A DNA stretch of 64,000 bases, taken from positions 157,480 to 221,479 of the forward strand of contig CAIJOB010000002.1 in NCBI GenBank assembly GCA_903822175.1, in the 5' to 3' direction. Of the stretch, positions 1-8,433 are shown piece after piece. How positions within the stretch are numbered: the first letter of the stretch is position 1; each line of letters begins with the position of its first letter. The position numbers and the translations under genes were made by a program. The notes beneath the pieces are model-generated. The model saw nothing but the letters and a program-made list of their open reading frames with translations. It had not been told where the DNA came from and made no database searches. The DNA is from an uncultured Alphaproteobacteria bacterium (lineage in GTDB: Bacteria; Pseudomonadota; Alphaproteobacteria; Caulobacterales; Caulobacteraceae).

Positions 1-774
1 CATAACGATCTCTTCCAGCGCTGCGTTGCCGGCCCGCTCGCCGATGCCGTTGATCGCGACTTCCACCTGCCGCGCGCCGCCCTGGACGCCGGCCAGCGAG
101 TTGGCGACCGCCAGGCCCAGGTCGTTGTGGCAGTGGGTCGACAGGATGATCTTATCGGCCCCGGGCACGTTCTCCAGGATGTCGCGGAACATGTCGGCGT
201 ATTCGCTGGGGTAGCTGTACCCCACCGTGTCCGGCAGGTTGATCGTGCCGGCGCCAGCCCGGATCGCGGTCTCGACGCAGCGGCGCAGGAAGTCCTGCTC
301 GGTGCGGGTGGCGTCCTGGGCCGACCATTCCACGTCACCGCACAGATTGCGCGCGTGCTCCACCGACTTGGTGATCATCTCCAGGATGTCCTCTTGCGAG
401 GCATGCAGGATGTGGTCGCGGTGGCTGGGGCTGGTCGACAGGAAGGTGTGGATCCGGCCGCGCTTGGCCTTTTTGATCGCCTCGGCGCAGCGGTCGATAT
501 CGGCCATGCCGGCGCGGGCCAGGCCGCAGACCGTGCTTTCGGTGACCAGCTCGGCGATCTGGCGGACGGCTTCGAAGTCGCCGTTGGAGGCGATCGGGAA
601 GCCCGCCTCGATCACATCGACGCGCATTTCCTCGAGGATCTTGGAAAGCTCGATCTTCTCTTCCAGCGACATAGACGCGCCAGGCGACTGCTCGCCGTCG
701 CGCATGGTGGTGTCAAAGACGATGACCCGATCACGCTCGGCGCGCGGGGCGGATTCGTTTGCGGGGGTGGTCAT
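1..774 (-). CDS. leuA: 2-isopropylmalate synthase, 5' part only (cut by window edge)
   Basis: The enzyme condenses acetyl-CoA with 2-oxoisovalerate, the first committed step of leucine synthesis in the cytoplasm. The first 258 codons are present and the C-terminal half lies outside the window. The N-terminal TIM-barrel signature [13 protein letters not shown] is at residues 20-32, giving the metal-binding Asp21 and catalytic Arg25. A later STHCHNDLG stretch supplies the two metal-binding histidines (HxH). These motifs are shared with homocitrate synthase, but the [15 protein letters not shown] run near the cut end is typical of LeuA. The ATG at 774 follows a 150-nt leader that encodes a leucine-rich peptide, which points to attenuation control. 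Family assignment is firm; the allosteric leucine domain cannot be seen. Confidence 0.95.
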   Translation of the reverse strand, partial: MTTPANESAPRAERDRVIVFDTTMRDGEQSPGASMSLEEKIELSKILEEMRVDVIEAGFPIASNGDFEAVRQIAELVTESTVCGLARAGMADIDRCAEAIKKAKRGRIHTFLSTSPSHRDHILHASQEDILEMITKSVEHARNLCGDVEWSAQDATRTEQDFLRRCVETAIRAGAGTINLPDTVGYSYPSEYADMFRDILENVPGADKIILSTHCHNDLGLAVANSLAGVQGGARQVEVAINGIGERAGNAALEEIVM

Positions 775-938
775 GGCTTGAAGTCTCTTCGCGGAGGTTT
801 CGTTGGGGTCAGGCGGCTTTGGAAAACCCCTGAACGCCCGGCCGCGAAGATGCGCAGCCTAAAGAGGCGCCCAGGGGCGGCTAAGCCCCAGCGAAAGAAG
901 AAGCAGGCTGGCGGTGCGCGTGCGCATGACGCAGCGTC
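775..938 (-). promoter_or_regulatory. leuA leader with alternative hairpins (attenuator candidate)
   Basis: Between the leader peptide stop and leuA the sequence holds an 8-bp perfect inverted repeat CTTCGCGG (787-794) / CCGCGAAG (842-849). Inside it two pairings compete for the same bases: GGGGT 805-809 with ACCCC 826-830, and TCAGG 809-813 with CCTGA 829-833. A further GGGGC/GCCCC pair (874-878, 885-889) overlaps the leader codons. An 11-bp palindrome GACGCAGCGTC (928-938) abuts the leader start. Mutually exclusive stems after a leucine-rich reading frame are the usual layout of an attenuator. No clear U-tract was found, so the termination step is inferred. Confidence 0.55.
859..927 (-). 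CDS. leucine-rich leader peptide upstream of leuA, 22 aa
   Basis: A 22-codon frame begins with ATG at 927 and ends with TAG at 859-861. It reads MRTRTASLLLLSLGLSRP and then WAPL. Seven of 22 residues are leucine, six of them packed between codons 8 and 15 and mostly CTT. CTT is rare in this GC-rich DNA, as expected for a leader in which the ribosome pauses when charged leucyl-tRNA is low. It lies 84 nt upstream of leuA on the same strand. No strong Shine-Dalgarno precedes it. The function is inferred from composition and position, following the known leader peptides of amino-acid biosynthesis operons. Confidence 0.65.
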   Translation of the reverse strand: MRTRTASLLLLSLGLSRPWAPL

Positions 939-985
939 TACCGAAAGGGCCTCCAAGGCGCAACCATCTTGCGTCGAATGGCCGC

Positions 986-1606
986 CTAGGCCCCCTGAAG
1001 AGCAAGAACCTTGCGCACGGCAGGCCGGGCCGCCACGCGCTGGCTGTGTTCATAAAGGCGGGTGAACTGGCTGGTGTCGACGCCGTCGCCTGGAAGCCAG
1101 CCGAAGAGCGTGAAGAGATAGGCGTCGCAGACCGAGAACGCCTCGCCCAGCACCCAGGGGCCTTTGAACATCTCGTCCTCGATCAGCCGGAAGCAGGCGA
1201 TTTCGTTCTTCGGCACAGCCGCGGTCATCGCCGCCTGAGCCACCACGTCGTCTGTCCAACGGTAGCCGCGATGCTTGTGGGCGTGGGCCACATGCACCGT
1301 CGAGCAGAGGTACGAATTGAACGCGTGCGCCTGGGCGCGTTCCCAGGCGTCGACCGGCAGCAGCCCGGCCGCGGGGTACGTCTCGGGAATGTAGGACAGT
1401 ATGGCCGGCGTTTCGGTCAGCACGCCCAGGTCGGTAACCAGGGCCGGCACCCGGCCCTTCGGATTGATTTTCGCATACTCTGGCGTCCGCTGATCTCCGG
1501 CTGCCGTGCTCATCACCGCGAGCTCGTAGGCCGCGCCCGCCTCCTCCAGCACAATCAACGAAGCGAGGGAGCAGGAGCCCCAGGCGTGGAACAGCTTGAG
1601 CGTCAT
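986..1606 (-). CDS. glutathione S-transferase family protein
   Basis: This 206-residue cytosolic protein has the two-domain GST layout. The N-terminal thioredoxin-like half begins KLFHAWGSCSLAS, with a Ser/Cys pair at the usual thiol-contacting site, and includes NPKGRVPAL with the cis-proline and an ETPAIL glutathione-binding loop. The C-terminal half is alpha-helical and carries FSVCDAYLFTLFGW, matching the conserved N-capping box of GSTs. Length is normal for the family. The ATG at 1606 overlaps the TGA of the upstream VTT membrane gene by 4 nt, so the two are probably translationally coupled. The substrate cannot be told from sequence. Confidence 0.85.
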   Translation of the reverse strand: MTLKLFHAWGSCSLASLIVLEEAGAAYELAVMSTAAGDQRTPEYAKINPKGRVPALVTDLGVLTETPAILSYIPETYPAAGLLPVDAWERAQAHAFNSYLCSTVHVAHAHKHRGYRWTDDVVAQAAMTAAVPKNEIACFRLIEDEMFKGPWVLGEAFSVCDAYLFTLFGWLPGDGVDTSQFTRLYEHSQRVAARPAVRKVLALQGA

Positions 1607-2310
1607 ACCGCCTCCTTTTCACGTCGCTTCAGCCAGGCCCGCGCGATCAGGCCGATCAGCACCCAGGCCGCGGCGATCGCCGCCAGCCAGATGGCGTCCT
1701 TGCCCACCTCGCCCTTCATCAGCCGGACGATGGAATTGCCTGCGAAGGCGACCAGAACGATCTTGGGCACGATCCCCAGCGCGGTCCCCAGCGTGAACGC
1801 CGAAACCCGCATCGGCGTGACGCCTGCCGCCATATTGACCACGATGAACGGAGCCGACGGCACCAGCCGCACGATAAAGCTGGCGAAGAAGCCGTTGCGG
1901 CCCACCAGGTCCATGAACCGCCGGACCCCCTCGCCCGAGAACCGCTCCAATGTCTTCGCGCCGGCCACGCGGCCCAGGTAGAAGCCGACCAGGGACGAAA
2001 CCATGGTGCCGATCCAGCTGTAAGCGAAGCCGGCCTCCGGACCGAAGGCCACCACCGCCGCGGCGATCAGCATGATCTGCGGCACGCCGGCGAAGGCCAG
2101 GACTGCGAAGGCCGCCACCGCGGCGGGCAGCGACCAGGGCCCGGACGCGGCGTGCAGCCACGCCTGCACGGTGACCGCCTCGTTCAACCCCAGCAGCGGG
2201 GCCCCCAGCACGAAGACCAGACCCACGCCGCCGAACAGCAGGAACGAGATGAGCAGGGTGCGCCACGCCTGGGCGTCCATGTTCGATAGGACCTGGAAAA
2301 GGCGGCGCAT
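1603..2310 (-). CDS. TVP38/TMEM64 (VTT domain) inner-membrane protein
   Basis: The 235-residue product has about five or six hydrophobic segments and the VTT/SNARE-associated domain core. Visible family features are the re-entrant AGVPQIMLIAAAVVAFGP segment, followed by GTMVSSLVGFYLGRVAG. DedA/TVP38 proteins are linked to lipid carrier recycling and membrane homeostasis, but a precise role for this one is unknown. The ATG at 2310 was chosen because AGGAGG lies 5 nt upstream; a longer in-frame extension is not needed. The gene overlaps the following GST gene by 4 nt (ATGA) and is divergent from the RTX gene that begins at 2443. Confidence 0.8.
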   Translation of the reverse strand: MRRLFQVLSNMDAQAWRTLLISFLLFGGVGLVFVLGAPLLGLNEAVTVQAWLHAASGPWSLPAAVAAFAVLAFAGVPQIMLIAAAVVAFGPEAGFAYSWIGTMVSSLVGFYLGRVAGAKTLERFSGEGVRRFMDLVGRNGFFASFIVRLVPSAPFIVVNMAAGVTPMRVSAFTLGTALGIVPKIVLVAFAGNSIVRLMKGEVGKDAIWLAAIAAAWVLIGLIARAWLKRREKEAV

Positions 2311-2442
2311 CACGCCTCCTGAGGTCGCCGAGAACGCCCAAGGGGTCAAGCCGCGCCTTGGCGAAGATCGGATTCGGGGCCTAGGTTGCAATCGTTCAGC
2401 GAACCGGCTCCTGCCGGCGCGGCCCAAGGCGGGCCAGTACAG

Positions 2443-3564
2443 ATGTCGACCTTTGCCTTTGAGACCATCACCGCCGCTCAGGCGCTTTCCATCGGCGCGG
2501 CAGATTCGCTGACCATCGCGGCGACGACCGGGACCGCCGTGGGGGCCACGGTGCTTTATCAGGGCGATGGCACCATCGATCTCAACTTCGTCGGCGGCCA
2601 GACCCTGGTGTTTGGCGCCAGCCTCGCAACGCTCAGCCAGGCGGGGCTGCTAACCCTCGCCGACGGCAGCCTGCTCTACGTAGGCGACCCCAACAACAAC
2701 ACCTTCAACTCGCTGTTCTTCAGCGGCGCCAGCAACGGCGCCCCGACCGCGGCCTTCGGCGGAGCGGGCGACGACAGCCTTTCGGTAAACGGCCCCCACA
2801 ACGTGCTGCAGGGCAACGCCGGCAACGACAGCCTGTCCGGCGCGGCGGGCGACGACACGATCTACGGCGGCCAGGACAACGATCTCATCGACGTCGGCGG
2901 CGGGGTGAACTTCGGCCAGGGCAACAAGGGCAACGACACCGTCACCGGCAGCGGGACCTCCGACACCCTGCTGGGCGGCCAGGGCAATGACAGCATCAGC
3001 GGCACGGGCTTCCTGGACGGCAATCTGGGAGACGACCGTGTCTCCGGCTCCGGCCAGCTGTTCGGCGAGGGCGGCAACGACACCCTGACCTCCATCGGCA
3101 CGGGCAAGGACACGTTGAGCGGCGGCGACGGCAACGACAGCCTCGTGGCGGGCCTGGGCAAGGATTCGATCACCGGCGACGCGGGCGACGACACCATCAG
3201 CATCACCGGCGGCGGCCAGGTGATCGCCGGCGGCGCGGGCGCGGACAAGTTCATCTTCGGGGCCGGGCTGACCTCGACCGGCAACGTGCCGGGGATCATC
3301 GACTGGGACGGCACGCAGGACACGTTGAGCTTCCTCGGCTTCACACCCAATCCGTCGGACTTCACCGCCACAACGGCGGGGACCTACGCCGACGCCCTGG
3401 TCGATGCGCAGCGGCTGACGATGCAGAACCATTTCAGCTTCGTGGGCGTCCAGGTGGGCGCGGACTTCATCATCTTCGCCGGTGGCGCCGGTGGTCCCAG
3501 CAGTGTGGTTGACCTGGTCGGCCGCACCCTGGCCGACTTCAATCCGACCCATAACCTGGTCTGA
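2443..3564 (+). CDS. RTX-type calcium-binding repeat protein A
   Basis: A 373-residue acidic, glycine-rich protein with no Sec signal. Residues from about 105 to 280 are a run of nonapeptides of the GGxGxDxLx kind (for example GGAGDDSLS, GNAGNDSLS, GGDGNDSLV), which form calcium-loaded parallel beta-rolls. Such proteins normally leave by a type I secretion system using an uncleaved C-terminal signal; none of the transporter genes is in this window. The N-terminus (TFAFETITAAQAL) and C-terminus (LVGRTLADFN..HNLV) are nearly repeated in the next gene, so both are likely conserved functional ends. The ATG at 2443 was chosen because it aligns with the start of the paralogue; upstream in-frame codons look non-coding. 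Ligand or surface role is unknown. Confidence 0.8.
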   Translation: MSTFAFETITAAQALSIGAADSLTIAATTGTAVGATVLYQGDGTIDLNFVGGQTLVFGASLATLSQAGLLTLADGSLLYVGDPNNNTFNSLFFSGASNGAPTAAFGGAGDDSLSVNGPHNVLQGNAGNDSLSGAAGDDTIYGGQDNDLIDVGGGVNFGQGNKGNDTVTGSGTSDTLLGGQGNDSISGTGFLDGNLGDDRVSGSGQLFGEGGNDTLTSIGTGKDTLSGGDGNDSLVAGLGKDSITGDAGDDTISITGGGQVIAGGAGADKFIFGAGLTSTGNVPGIIDWDGTQDTLSFLGFTPNPSDFTATTAGTYADALVDAQRLTMQNHFSFVGVQVGADFIIFAGGAGGPSSVVDLVGRTLADFNPTHNLV

Positions 3565-3584
3565 ATCCTCTTTAGGGGCCGCGC

Positions 3585-4727
3585 ATGCCGTCGTCGTTCA
3601 CGTTCGAGTCCATCACCGCGGCCCAGGCCCTGGCGATCACGCCCGCCGATGCGTTGTTTTTCTTCAGTAATCCGCCGAACAGCAGCATCCACGCCTCGGC
3701 GGCGACGGTGATCTACGACAGCCCCTCCCTGGTCACCATCTCGGTGGGCGGGCATTCGGTCGATTTCGGGGTCGGGATCGAGGGCGCGAGCCTGGCGGGG
3801 CATCTGGGCTTTTTCGACACCTCGAGCCTCTACATCGGCGACACCAGTTCGAACGCGATCACGGCCGGCGCCGCCGTCGGCAGCGCGCTGTTCGGCGGCG
3901 ACGGCAACGACAGCCTGCAGGGCGGCGGATCGTTCGACCTGATGCAAGGGAACGCCGGCAATGACAGCCTGCAGTCCACGGGCGGCTTCAGCACGCTCTA
4001 TGGCGGCCAGGGCGACGACACGATCGTCGTGTCCGGCGCCAGCAACTTCGTCCAGGCCAACAAGGGAAACGATACGATCCAGGGCCAGGCGCTGGGCGTC
4101 GACACCCTGCTGGGCGGCCAGGGCGACGACCACATCAGCGGCGGCGGCGTCCTCGACGGTAACCTGGGCGACGATGTCCTGACCGGCACCGGACAGCTGC
4201 TCGGCGAGGATGGCAACGACACCCTGGTCTCGCCGGGATCGCACGACGTGCTGAACGGCGGCAACGGCAATGACTCTCTGTCAGGCGCGCACGGCGCGGA
4301 GTCGATGAACGGCGGGGCCGGCGACGACACCATCGATGGCGGTTCCACCGCCAGCACGCTGGCGGGCGGCGGCGGCTCGGACAAGTTCATCGTCGGCATC
4401 GGCCTGAGCGCCGTGGCGGCCGGCAGCGGGCCGCAGATCGTCGACTGGGACGGCGCGCACGACACCCTCAGCTTTTCGGGTTTCGCACTCACCCCGCCGT
4501 TCCCCGGCGGGCCTCTTCCGGTTCCAACCTTCGCGACCGCGACCGCCCCGGACTACGCCTCCGCCCTCAGCGCGGCGGGCGCGATGGCCGCCACCGGGGT
4601 CACTTTCGTCGAGGTGCAGGTCGGCGCCAACGTCTTCGTCTTCGCCGCCAATCCGGATGCGGTGGCGGCGGAGGTTGAGCTGGTCGGTCGCAGCCTCGCC
4701 GACTTCACGGTCCATAATCTGGTCTGA
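3585..4727 (+). CDS. RTX-type calcium-binding repeat protein B (paralogue of A)
   Basis: This 380-residue protein starts 20 nt after RTX protein A and is clearly a diverged tandem copy. It keeps the N-terminal block SFTFESITAAQALAIT, the central GGxGNDSLx calcium-binding nonapeptides (about residues 105-270), a DWDGxxDTLSFxGF segment near residue 290, and the C-terminal block LVGRSLADFTVHNLV. The hydrophobic C-terminal segment after the repeats (VQVGANVFVFAA) is the region where type I secretion signals usually lie. The two genes are probably cotranscribed. Function is inferred as a secreted or surface-associated calcium-binding protein; no enzymatic domain is visible. Confidence 0.8.
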   Translation: MPSSFTFESITAAQALAITPADALFFFSNPPNSSIHASAATVIYDSPSLVTISVGGHSVDFGVGIEGASLAGHLGFFDTSSLYIGDTSSNAITAGAAVGSALFGGDGNDSLQGGGSFDLMQGNAGNDSLQSTGGFSTLYGGQGDDTIVVSGASNFVQANKGNDTIQGQALGVDTLLGGQGDDHISGGGVLDGNLGDDVLTGTGQLLGEDGNDTLVSPGSHDVLNGGNGNDSLSGAHGAESMNGGAGDDTIDGGSTASTLAGGGGSDKFIVGIGLSAVAAGSGPQIVDWDGAHDTLSFSGFALTPPFPGGPLPVPTFATATAPDYASALSAAGAMAATGVTFVEVQVGANVFVFAANPDAVAAEVELVGRSLADFTVHNLV

Positions 4728-4763
4728 GGCGGCCCAGGCGGGTTCACCGAAGCGGCGGCTTAG

Positions 4764-6020
<1,257 letters not shown>

Positions 6021-6022
6021 CC

Positions 6023-6442
6023 GTGGCGGCCGGGCCGCAGGATCCCGCGGTCCGGGCCGTCTTTGAGGCCTATCCATCTGACGTGCGCGCCGCCCTCCTC
6101 GACCTGCGCCGGCTGATCCTGGAGACCGCCAAGGCGACGCCCGGCGTAGGCGATCTGACCGAAGCCCTGCGGTGGGGCCAGCCGTCCTATCTGCCCCAAG
6201 CGTCCAAGAGCGGGACGACCATCCGCATAGATGCGGTCAAGGCCTCACCCGGCGCCTACGCCCTCTATGTGAACTGCAAGACCAGCCTATTGGAGAGCTA
6301 CCGGCATCTCTATCCGGATGCTTTCGGCTTCGAGGGGAACCGCGCCCTGCTGTTCGACGCCACCAGGCCGCCGCCCGAGGACGCGCTGCGCCACTGCATT
6401 GCGCTGGCGTTGACCTACCACCGCGCCAAGGCGGCGGCTTAG
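6023..6442 (+). CDS. DUF1801-like small protein
   Basis: A 139-residue soluble protein of the DUF1801/YdhG-like fold. The segment LTEALRWGQPSYLP is the conserved core of this group, where a Trp-Gly pair lines a presumed ligand cavity. The GTG at 6023 begins 2 nt after the aminotransferase stop, so translation is probably coupled. The 3' end overlaps the convergent M28 peptidase gene by 4 nt. No biochemical role is established for the family. Confidence 0.7.
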   Translation: MAAGPQDPAVRAVFEAYPSDVRAALLDLRRLILETAKATPGVGDLTEALRWGQPSYLPQASKSGTTIRIDAVKASPGAYALYVNCKTSLLESYRHLYPDAFGFEGNRALLFDATRPPPEDALRHCIALALTYHRAKAAA

Positions 6443-7827
6443 GGCTTCATCCCCGGCAGCCAGTCGGGCTTGAAGTCACTGTTTAAGAGCCAGGTCACCG
6501 GCCCGACCATCGAACCGATCACCGTATCCATGAACTTCAGGTCTACGTGGGCCAGGTCGTCGGTCGCGGCGTGATAGGTCGGTGGCACCGGCCAGGCGCT
6601 GACCGTCTGGGCGACCACCCCCTTCAGCGCCAGCTGGTAGTTGTCCGACCGCTCGAAGAACCGCTGGCCCGGATAGAGGTCCGGTCCGACGTGCGCGCCG
6701 TGCTCCAAAAGGGTCGGCCCCAGGTTCGTCCGTTCCCAACCGGTCAGCATCAGGGCGCCCGGCCGCTGCGGGTCGTCGACCCCGATCATCTCGAACTCCA
6801 GGTTGGCGATCAGGTCGCTGAGCACCATCGGCGGATGGGCCATGATGTACTGGGCGCCGAGCTCGCCCTCCTCCTCGCAGCCGAACAGGCCGAAGTAGAC
6901 GGTCCGCTTGGGCCTGGCCCCACTGCCCAGGATGCGGGCGAACTCCAGCACCGCCGCGGTTCCCGAGGCGTCATCGTTGGCCCCGTGAAAGATCACGCCC
7001 TTGCGCACGCCCAGGTGGTCGTAGTGCGCGGTCAACAGCAGGGCGTGGCGATCGGCGTCCGGCGCCGAGCCGTGCAGCACACCCACCACATTGTAGGTCG
7101 TCCGCTCGCGGGGCGCGGCGCGCGGCGCATTCAGGGTCGCCTCGCCGCCGGCCATGGCGCGCAGCTTCTGCATGCCCTCGGGCGTCGCGAAGATGGTCGT
7201 GCCGAGGCGCGGCCCGGCGGCGCGCTGGGTGACGCCCACCACCTGGGTGCGGCCCGGGCCCCGGGCGGCCAGCTCGTCCCAGTGCTCGGTGACCTGCTCA
7301 TTGGCCGGTGCGATCACCGCCGCAGCGCCCGCCCGCAGCAGGATCTGGACGCCGGGCAGGTCGTGGATCGGCGTGTCGAACACCACGATCTTGCCCTGCA
7401 CCATCTCCGGCGCGACGCGGGAGTCGGTCACCACCACCAGTGGGCCGGAGAGCGCCTCCGGCGGCTCCAGCACCAGGACGTCATGGCCCTGCGCCAACGA
7501 CAGCATCGCATCGCCCTTGCGGACCTCCAGGCTCGGCGGCTGGGCGGCGGTCGGGGTCACGATCTGCACCGGCTGCAGCCAGGTGTCTCTTCCGAACGCC
7601 GGTTCGATCTTCGACTTCCTCAGGGTGTCGACGATGAAACGGGCGGCGGCGTGCTCATCGTCGGTGCCGCAGCCGCGGCCGTGCAGTTCATCGCCCGCCA
7701 GATGCTCCAGATTGGCCTTCACGCACTCGGCGCAGACAGTGGGCGCCTTGGCGGCGTTGGAGATGGGCGGCGCAAGGGCCGTGGCGGCGGCCACAAGGGC
7801 GGCCGTGAACAGGACTGAGGACTTCAC
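6439..7827 (-). CDS. exported M28-family metallopeptidase
   Basis: The 462-residue protein carries a Sec signal peptide (KSSVLFTAALVAAATALA then SNAAKA). A PA-type insert (ARAAAVIAPANE region) precedes the zinc peptidase domain. The zinc and catalytic residues are seen as LLTAHYDHLGV (HxD), FHGANDDASGTAAVLE (bridging Asp), CEEEGELGAQY (catalytic Glu) and the late THAATDD-like YHAATDDLAHVD histidine. M28 enzymes are periplasmic aminopeptidases. A GTG at 7827 preceded by GGAG was chosen over an upstream in-frame codon at 7866, which would bury the signal peptide behind an arginine-rich tail. A strong hairpin lies just upstream at 7861-7892. Confidence 0.85.
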   Translation of the reverse strand: MKSSVLFTAALVAAATALAPPISNAAKAPTVCAECVKANLEHLAGDELHGRGCGTDDEHAAARFIVDTLRKSKIEPAFGRDTWLQPVQIVTPTAAQPPSLEVRKGDAMLSLAQGHDVLVLEPPEALSGPLVVVTDSRVAPEMVQGKIVVFDTPIHDLPGVQILLRAGAAAVIAPANEQVTEHWDELAARGPGRTQVVGVTQRAAGPRLGTTIFATPEGMQKLRAMAGGEATLNAPRAAPRERTTYNVVGVLHGSAPDADRHALLLTAHYDHLGVRKGVIFHGANDDASGTAAVLEFARILGSGARPKRTVYFGLFGCEEEGELGAQYIMAHPPMVLSDLIANLEFEMIGVDDPQRPGALMLTGWERTNLGPTLLEHGAHVGPDLYPGQRFFERSDNYQLALKGVVAQTVSAWPVPPTYHAATDDLAHVDLKFMDTVIGSMVGPVTWLLNSDFKPDWLPGMKP

Positions 7828-7860
7828 CGAGGCTCCGGAACGTACCGGGCGACGGCGTCG

Positions 7861-7892
7861 CCCCATGTCAACCGGTCGAGGTTGGCATGGGG
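7861..7892. terminator. hairpin between DUF2171 and M28 peptidase genes
   Basis: A 12-pair stem with one mismatch: CCCCATG and CAACC pair with GGTTG and CATGGGG around a 6-nt loop (GGTCGA). It sits between two genes read on the minus strand. There is no T-tract, so it could be a processing or mRNA-stability structure rather than an intrinsic terminator. Confidence 0.4.
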
Positions 7893-7930
7893 CTTAGCGT
7901 TACGCCAGACGGCGCGCGCCCAGACGCGCC

Positions 7931-8167
7931 CTAGTGCTTGGTGCGCCACGCGGCCTTGGCGGCCTCCTTGGTCATGCTGAGGCGGACGGTGTCGTCGTCG
8001 ATCATCTCGACCCAGCTCACAGGGATCATGTGGTGCTTGAGGCCGGACGCGATATCGAGCTTGGTCAGTTCGATCTCATCGCCCATCACCTTGTCGACGC
8101 GCCCGACATGGCCGCCGTCGGAGCCCACCACGTCCATGTGTTCACGGATTTGGGTTGCTTCAATCAT
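7931..8167 (-). CDS. DUF2171 family protein (PRC-barrel-like), 78 aa
   Basis: A small acidic protein reading MIEATQIREHMDVVGSDGGH and then a beta-rich segment VGRVDKVMGDEIELTK and HMIPVSWVEMIDD. This matches the DUF2171 family, whose fold resembles PRC-barrels that bind proteins or small ligands. It is divergent from the DUF4169 gene across a 64-nt gap that probably holds both promoters. Members are often stress-linked in alphaproteobacteria, but that is not shown by this sequence. Confidence 0.8.
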   Translation of the reverse strand: MIEATQIREHMDVVGSDGGHVGRVDKVMGDEIELTKLDIASGLKHHMIPVSWVEMIDDDTVRLSMTKEAAKAAWRTKH

Positions 8168-8231
8168 TGTCTCGTCTCCTCAAAGCGGTTGATGCTTGGG
8201 GTAACGACACGAAGCCAAGGAAAGTTCGCCG

Positions 8232-8408
8232 ATGGCCGAACCGATCAATCTCAATCAGGCCCGCAAGGCGCGCGCCAAGGCGGAAGCCAAGGCCAAGGGC
8301 GCGCAGAACCGAACCCTGTTCGGACTGAAGAAGACCGAAAAGATCGTCGCCGAGATGGAAGCCCTCCGCGCGCAGCGGAAGCTGGATCAGGCCAAGCGCG
8401 AGGATTGA
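8232..8408 (+). CDS. DUF4169 family protein, 58 aa
   Basis: A short, highly charged protein (58 residues) starting MAEPINLNQARKARAKAEAK and predicted to be one long helix, with a second Lys/Arg/Glu-rich helix at the C-terminus. The N-terminal MAEPINLNQARKAR signature is characteristic of DUF4169, a family confined largely to alphaproteobacteria. Function is unknown. The 3' end lies 25 nt from the convergent phosphoesterase gene. Confidence 0.75.
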   Translation: MAEPINLNQARKARAKAEAKAKGAQNRTLFGLKKTEKIVAEMEALRAQRKLDQAKRED

Positions 8409-8433
8409 GGGCGCTCCGCCTCCCCCCCGATCG

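Noticed and set aside
127..1065. Long plus-strand frame over leuA and its leader
   Set aside because: It is antisense to leuA, whose minus-strand translation shows clear family motifs; codon pattern is a GC-rich mirror frame.
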